A DNA stretch of 64,000 bases from Brachionus plicatilis (lineage: Eukaryota > Rotifera > Eurotatoria > Ploima > Brachionidae), in NCBI GenBank assembly GCA_010279815.1, contig QEOQ01000141.1:1358176-1422175 (forward strand), in the 5' to 3' direction. Under the pieces are notes generated by a model, which did not search any database, was not told where the DNA came from, and worked only from the letters and a program-made list of their open reading frames with translations. Both the position numbers and the translations under genes were made by a program. Within the stretch, counting starts at the first letter, position 1, and the number at the start of each line of letters is the position of its first letter. Positions 59,127 through 64,000 of this stretch are shown here, piece by piece.

Positions 59127-60134
59127 ATGATTCTGATAGCTATCTTTCTGTTTAAAATAGTTAATAGTGAGAAGGTTATTGATGGATTGGACTGTGTCAA
59201 TTTTATGGCTCTGGGAGATTGGGGTGGTTGGCAAGAGTACCCTTTTTCAACTCCAGCTCAAGTTAAAGTGGCAGAACAAATGAAAAATTTGGCTCAAAAG
59301 ATGAACATTTCGTTCATAATCTCTGTTGGTGATAATTTTTATCCAACTGGAATCACTAGTCCTGCTGATCCTAGAATCATGTATACCTTTAAAAACGTTT
59401 ATCTTAGAAATTCATCTTTAGAAGGAATACCATGGTTTTTAGTCGCTGGCAACCATGACCACCGCATGGACCAAGCTAAGCATCAAATAGAGTACTCAAA
59501 ACATTCGGATGTGTGGAACTTTCCCGACTACTTGCACACCTTACGGGTGAAACTTAGCTCTAAGAATAAACTTAAATCAGTTCGGTTTATTTTTGTAGAC
59601 ACAAATATTTTGTGTAGCCTATTCGATGACTTCAGACTTGATCAAGACTTTGATGTCTTAAACCAGACCTATTATGATTTAGTAGAAAGAGAGTTGATTA
59701 AATCAAAAAAAGATGATCTAATTGTGGTGGTTGGGCATCATCCAATCTATTCTGGGATGTATGGAAGGCTAATACCCAAGTGTGTAAACCAAAATTTTAA
59801 GAATCTTATGGATAAATATTTGGTTAGGGCTTACATTAGTGGGCACGATCATACTTTGCAATATCATACATACAGAAATAAGTATTCAGCTAATGAAACT
59901 CACTTATTTATTAGTGGTGCTGGGTCTGGTTCGTATAATTTGCCAATTATTGAGACAAAAAATAAAATTTTTGACACTAAATTTTATTGGCAAAATACGA
60001 ACAAGATGGACTCTAGCTGGGCATCTTTTAAAAGTGGTGGTTTTATGCTTATCTCGACTAGTTTGGATAAATTTACTTTTAAATTTATTGATGAAGAAGG
60101 TGAGATTTTGTACCAGAACTCGTTTGATATTTAG
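59127..60134 (+). CDS. ACP5: Purple acid phosphatase, tartrate-resistant type
   Basis: Single exon, 335 residues, ATG 59127 to TAG 60132. Residues 1-14 form a signal peptide, so the enzyme is secreted or lysosomal. It hydrolyses phosphate monoesters with a two-metal centre. All metal ligands of the family are visible: Asp31 (GDWGG), Asp69 and Tyr72 (VGDNFYPTG), Asn109 (GNHDH), His204 (GHHP), His240 and His242 (SGHDH). Length matches animal TRAP/ACP5 (about 325 residues). NxS/T sites (for example NIS, NSS, NQT, NET) suit a glycoprotein. No intron, unlike the usual animal gene. AATAAA signals follow at about 60161. Confidence 0.96.
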   Translation: MILIAIFLFKIVNSEKVIDGLDCVNFMALGDWGGWQEYPFSTPAQVKVAEQMKNLAQKMNISFIISVGDNFYPTGITSPADPRIMYTFKNVYLRNSSLEGIPWFLVAGNHDHRMDQAKHQIEYSKHSDVWNFPDYLHTLRVKLSSKNKLKSVRFIFVDTNILCSLFDDFRLDQDFDVLNQTYYDLVERELIKSKKDDLIVVVGHHPIYSGMYGRLIPKCVNQNFKNLMDKYLVRAYISGHDHTLQYHTYRNKYSANETHLFISGAGSGSYNLPIIETKNKIFDTKFYWQNTNKMDSSWASFKSGGFMLISTSLDKFTFKFIDEEGEILYQNSFDI

Positions 60135-60670
60135 CTCTTAGATATTCGGAACTGATCAAAAATAAAAGAAATAAAATTTTTAATTAAATTTTGTTTTTTT
60201 TTTAATTTTTTTTAATTTTATATATTGTATAGGTCTCATAATTTAGAGCTCTACTATGAATTTTTTGTCATGGTTTAAATATGTTTGGTCAATTAATTAC
60301 ACAAAAGCAAGCAATTTAGGATGAATAAAAGTTGTTGCTATCTAATAAGCAATCTCAAATATGATATAATTTTTTTAAAGTATTTTATTTTATTTTATCT
60401 TATGTCTTTTTGTGTAAAATAATTTTTTTTTTAATTTGAGTAATTATTTTCGCCAAAGTCAGCAAGAGTAACAAATTGAAAAAGTGATTTTAATTTTAGA
60501 TTCTGGACAAAAAAATTTTTCGATGTATTTATTTGGAGCGTAAATATCTAATTTTTTATCTGTTGAATGATAAAAAATTTTAAAATTAGAATTTGAGAAA
60601 AAATTGAAGAAAAAAAACAGAAGAATTGATCTATTAAAAAATTAACCAAAAGCTAAATATAAATATTTTT
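60135..60670. other. 3' flank of the phosphatase gene and intergenic DNA
   Basis: A/T-rich; nothing else recognised. Confidence 0.4.
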
Positions 60671-61006
60671 ACTGATGAAGTCAAGTGTGTTTTGTGTGCT
60701 AAAAGTATGAGTCTAAAATGTTTTATTTTTAAAAAATATTGTCTTTCTAAATTTACTGATAAACTTTGCGTCCCAATTCCAAAAGTAGAAACTTTAAAAT
60801 TGTTAAATACCTCCCAGAAACATGATTACAATTACGAAATTAGTAAGAACTGAAATTATCCACCTAAAAGAACGCGAAAAAGATTTCTACTATTATTATG
60901 TAGTGATTGCTTATATATAGGAGATTTAGCACGAAAAAGATTCCCAAATAAATTTATTAAAAATTATTATAACCTAAAGCCTATTAACTTTATAAACACA
61001 GCCTGA
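60671..61006 (+). pseudogene. Coding remnant with one stop, unknown (possible zinc-binding protein)
   Basis: One frame open for 112 codons except a TGA at 60851. It reads VKCVLCAKSMSLKC...KKYC, then basic text (PPKRTRKRF), CSDCLYIGDLARKRF and a hydrophobic/basic end. The Cys pairs suggest a lost or real zinc finger. Probably the relic of a transposon or retired gene; I cannot name the family. Confidence 0.4.
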
Positions 61007-62234
61007 ATCTAAATTGCATTAAAAACATTTTAGAATTGGTTTGATAAAAAAGAAACAGTTAAACAAGGAGCAGTATAATTTGATGAATTAAAGAAAATCT
61101 TTCTTAATATCTTTATACCTATAAATTACATTACAAAAAGCATGGATAGACAATGAGATATACTTTGTCTAAATTTTAATTTATTCTTCCTTGTTCCTTT
61201 TTGAACTTTCTGTACTTTTTGATAATTAAATAAAATAAATATTGTAATTAATTAACAGTTAAAATATTAATTTTAATCTTACCTTATCTTTCTCTAATCT
61301 ACAATATACCCGAATCTCTAACCGGGGCTCCACCCCTAACCCTGTTTAATTTTTAATAAAACGAAATCATCCGAATTGAGTGACATGTCACTAAATAAAA
61401 TAATGACATGTCAGTAAAAAATGAACACTGATTTTAAAAAGATCAATGTTCAGTTTAAACGATATGTTTTAAAAAAGGAATAAGTTTACTTTTGTTTCAA
61501 AAAACATCCAGTTTTAATGAAATTCGGATATAAAACATAATTAAATTTCTATTTTTAAAAGAATTTCATAAAAGCTGAAACTATTTTTAATAATTTTTAA
61601 ATTTATCCAAATTTAATTGCATGTTATTAATAATGAATTTTTTTTTTTCAAAAACAGTGCTCAATTTTGAATAAAATGTCTTTGAAATAGAGTACTCTAT
61701 TTCAAAGACATTCGGATAATTACGTTAATTATTAAAATAATCAAAAAGTAAAAAAAGCACAGAAAAGATTTTTATTTTGTAATATTCTCATTGTCTTTAC
61801 CTCAAAAAATTAGAATTAAAAAATGTATTAAGAATCCGAACGAGTTAACGAGATCTTATATCTAATTTTTGTAGAAATTTAAACGAAAAAATAATTTGAT
61901 AAAGTCAAAATTATACGATAAAATTTTTAAAATAATGTAAGCAAAAGAATTCAATAAATTTCAACATTAAACTTTTTTTTATAAAAACCTAATTTAATCA
62001 AAAAATTTATTGATTCAAAATTTAAAAACAAGATGAGCTAAACATCTTCTTCAGAATTCGATCTTGATTCAGAATCTTCAAAAATCACCAAAAGTTTTTA
62101 CTTTTTTTGCATCCAAGCATTTTTTTCAACAAAATATAATAATATCAATATTTCAAATTCAAAAATCAAATATTATTCTAAAACTTCGGTTTTAATATTC
62201 TTTAATTTCCAATAATAGTTTTTTTAATAATCAA
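61007..62234. other. Intergenic DNA with a cluster of short palindromes
   Basis: No gene is seen. A G+C-richer patch at 61300-61350 contains CCGGGGCTCCACCCC. From 61364 to 61722 there are two TGACATGTCA palindromes (about 61380 and 61403), a TGAACA...TGTTCA hairpin (about 61420-61455) and a perfect 38-bp palindrome, bounded by ATCCGAA and TTCGGAT, which may be one small element. Confidence 0.4.
61675..61712. repeat. Perfect 38-bp palindrome
   Basis: AATGTCTTTGAAATAGAGT followed directly by its exact reverse complement, centred on AGTACT. No spacer. Confidence 0.95.
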
Positions 62235-62356
62235 GACATTGTGAAATTTCATACAAAACTTCTAATACAAAACTAAAAATTTTTTTTACTTTTGTTCAAA
62301 ATGTCAAAAACTTGTTCTGTAAATGAAACAAAGTGAAACAGCTGTTGTTTCACCTT

Positions 62357-63065
62357 GGGTTTGTTGTTTTAACATACATCAAAATCTTCTCAACATACAT
62401 TCATATCTTTTCAGCATACACAAAATTTTTCAAAACATACATTAACTTAAAAACATACAAACATGCTAAAAAACATACATACTAGCTTAAAACCATACAC
62501 ACTTATTAAAAGCATACAAAAATTGGCATATTAAAAAATAAAAAATTGAAATTTAAAATTATTTTCAAAAAATTTAATAAAATGAATAGACGGACAAAAC
62601 AAACAATTAATTATAAATATAAAATATGTGTTCATTTATTAGCACTAGAATCATTATTAAATGCACGTGAATTTGTAAATAAGCCAAAAAAAGGAGTTCA
62701 AAAAAAGTCTACTAAATCATTAGAAAAAGATTAGTTAATTATTAATTTTTGACTTATATTATTAAATTTAATTAAATCGAATAAAAAATTTTTTTAATAG
62801 TTTATTACTAAATTTTTATATCTTGAAAATTAAAATAAATCGTCTCTTTTTATTTAAAAATAATTATTTTATTTATCTGCTAAAATTAAACAGGACTAAA
62901 TTTAAAAGTGATTTTTTTAAAAAACCAGTATGTTTGTTAGCAATCTGTATGTTTTTCAGCCCTATGTATATTTTTAAGAATTTTGTATGATTTTCAGCAA
63001 ATGTATGTTTTGATAAAAACTACGTATGGTGAAAAGATTTTTATGTATGTTGGTCAGCTAGACCC
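62357..63065. mobile_element. Nested 709-bp TIR element with AACATACA arrays and 9-bp duplication
   Basis: Starts GGGTTTG and ends CTAGACCC. TTTCACCTT is repeated exactly at 62348-62356 and 63066-63074. AACATACA-type words recur about eight times just inside the left end (62371-62520) and as TGTATG about seven times, reversed, near the right end (62930-63055). It contains a 50-residue frame. Without it the host palindrome reads through without a break. Confidence 0.85.
62582..62734 (+). CDS. Small basic ORF inside the nested element
   Basis: ATG 62582 to TAG 62732, 50 residues, rich in Lys/Arg/Asn (MNRRTKQTIN, NKPKKGVQKKS) with a short hydrophobic centre (VHLLALESLL). Could be a leftover of a transposase or a chance frame. 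No family recognised. Confidence 0.3.
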   Translation: MNRRTKQTINYKYKICVHLLALESLLNAREFVNKPKKGVQKKSTKSLEKD

Positions 63066-63304
63066 TTTCACCTTCTGCAGAAGTCTGCAAAATCTGTGCA
63101 AATTCTGCAAAATTGAGCCCTTTTTAAAAGTATTAAAAATAAAGCGAAATTTGTTTGTACAGATTTTGCAGACTTCAGCAGAAGGTGAAACAACAGTTGT
63201 TTCACTTTGTTTCATTTACAGAACAAGTTTTTGACATTTTGAACAAAAGTAAAAAAATTTTTTTATTTTTGTATTGGAAGTTTTGCATGAAATTTCACAA
63301 TGCC

Positions 63305-64000
63305 AATAAATAAAGTGTATCAATTTTTGGACAATTTTATTTATTTTATAATATTGTTTTATAATTAAAAAAATATTTTCTTTACCTTTTCACAATACTG
63401 TATTTAGCCGATATTCAAGTGTACAAGAGAATCAAAACCTTTTTAATGAAAAATCTTGATAACTGCGATACATCTTAAATTTTTCAAAAAATTAAAAACT
63501 AATTCAAACAAAATCTTAAAAATGAGCTTAAAATCCTTTGGATCACAAAGACCTTAAAAAATCCTCAAAATTCAGTACAGTAATAAAACTATTTTTTCTA
63601 CTGAATAGAGCAAAACAGATTAATTACTTGTTGCAAAAATTGATTAGACTTTTTAAATAACAAATTTGAAGCTAGCAAAAATGGGTTACTTATCTCAAAA
63701 ATTCAAATAAGCAACTTCTGTCTATAATAACAACAACTTTCATCGCCTAGATCAGAAGAATCTTTTTGCTCAATGAATCACATTTTGCATAAGACGGAAG
63801 CACAAGTTTATTTAAATTTCAACTTCCTAAAATTTACTCTCTCAAACAATAAGATAAATAAATTCAAAGATTTAATGGATTTAACTTGTTTTTTTTATAC
63901 AAACTAGAAAAACTTAGGTGCACTAGCATATAATCAATTATCCATGATCGAAGCGGATCTTTATTCAATGAAAGATTTGCATTTTGCTTAGACAGATAAT
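63305..64000. other. A+T-rich DNA to the end of the window
   Basis: No gene or repeat recognised. Confidence 0.4.

Larger units (their letters stand above)
62235..63304. mobile_element. Palindromic foldback element E5, split by a nested element
   Basis: Left arm 62236-62356 and right arm 63182-63303 are close inverted copies (about 90% or better by eye). Ends GACATTGTGAAATTTCAT and ATGAAATTTCACAATGCC. The inner half of the left arm resumes at 63075. Together the pieces make a ~350-bp palindrome with TCTGCAAAA words at its centre, like E1-E3. Flanks AATAATCAA (62226-62234) and AATAAATAA (63305-63313) match at 7 of 9 positions. Confidence 0.8.

Overview
The window is very A+T-rich eukaryotic DNA from an animal, with two assembly gaps (10846-11085 and 49564-49738). 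Genes are sparse, mostly single-exon or split by tiny introns of about 46-56 bases with GT..AG borders. The few long introns contain transposon relics. The PAN/apple plus DPBB-like secreted protein, the tiny introns and the base composition together suggest a rotifer, probably a monogonont like Brachionus; that placement is inference, while metazoan identity is firm (G-protein beta, monoamine-type SLC6 transporter, forkhead FOXJ2/3, rotund/LIN-29-type zinc finger).

Layout of genes: tail of an unknown gene (1-207, +); secreted PAN + DPBB-like protein in three exons (2514-3519, +); C2H2 zinc-finger factor (5131-6198, +); G-protein beta subunit in two exons (15773-16904, +), strikingly G+C-rich against its surroundings; tRNA-Asp(GTC) (28650-28721, +); SLC6 neurotransmitter transporter in two exons (29534-32684, +); unknown basic protein (43665-44432, +); unknown single-pass membrane protein (47382-47986, +); FOXJ2/3-type forkhead factor in seven exons (52137-54874, +) with a perfect X-box upstream; four-membrane-segment protein in four exons (57706-58556, -); purple/tartrate-resistant acid phosphatase (59127-60134, +). 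These genes do not form one pathway.

Between them the DNA is a layered graveyard of mobile elements: decayed LINE pieces, LINE-like 3' ends with a short hairpin and simple tail, a 5'-truncated LINE with a 14-bp target duplication, hAT-type MITEs with 8-bp duplications, TA-flanked elements, a MULE remnant, an element carrying an AT-hook/PHD-like relic, and a family of 0.28-0.39 kb palindromes. The palindromes share terminal AAHTTCACAAnnCC, internal motif blocks and, at three loci, traces of a 9-bp target duplication. One is split by another TIR element with its own 9-bp duplication, and removing the insert restores the palindrome. This foldback family and the nested insertion are the most novel-looking content of the window.

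All calls rest on reading the sequence by eye; no database search was possible.
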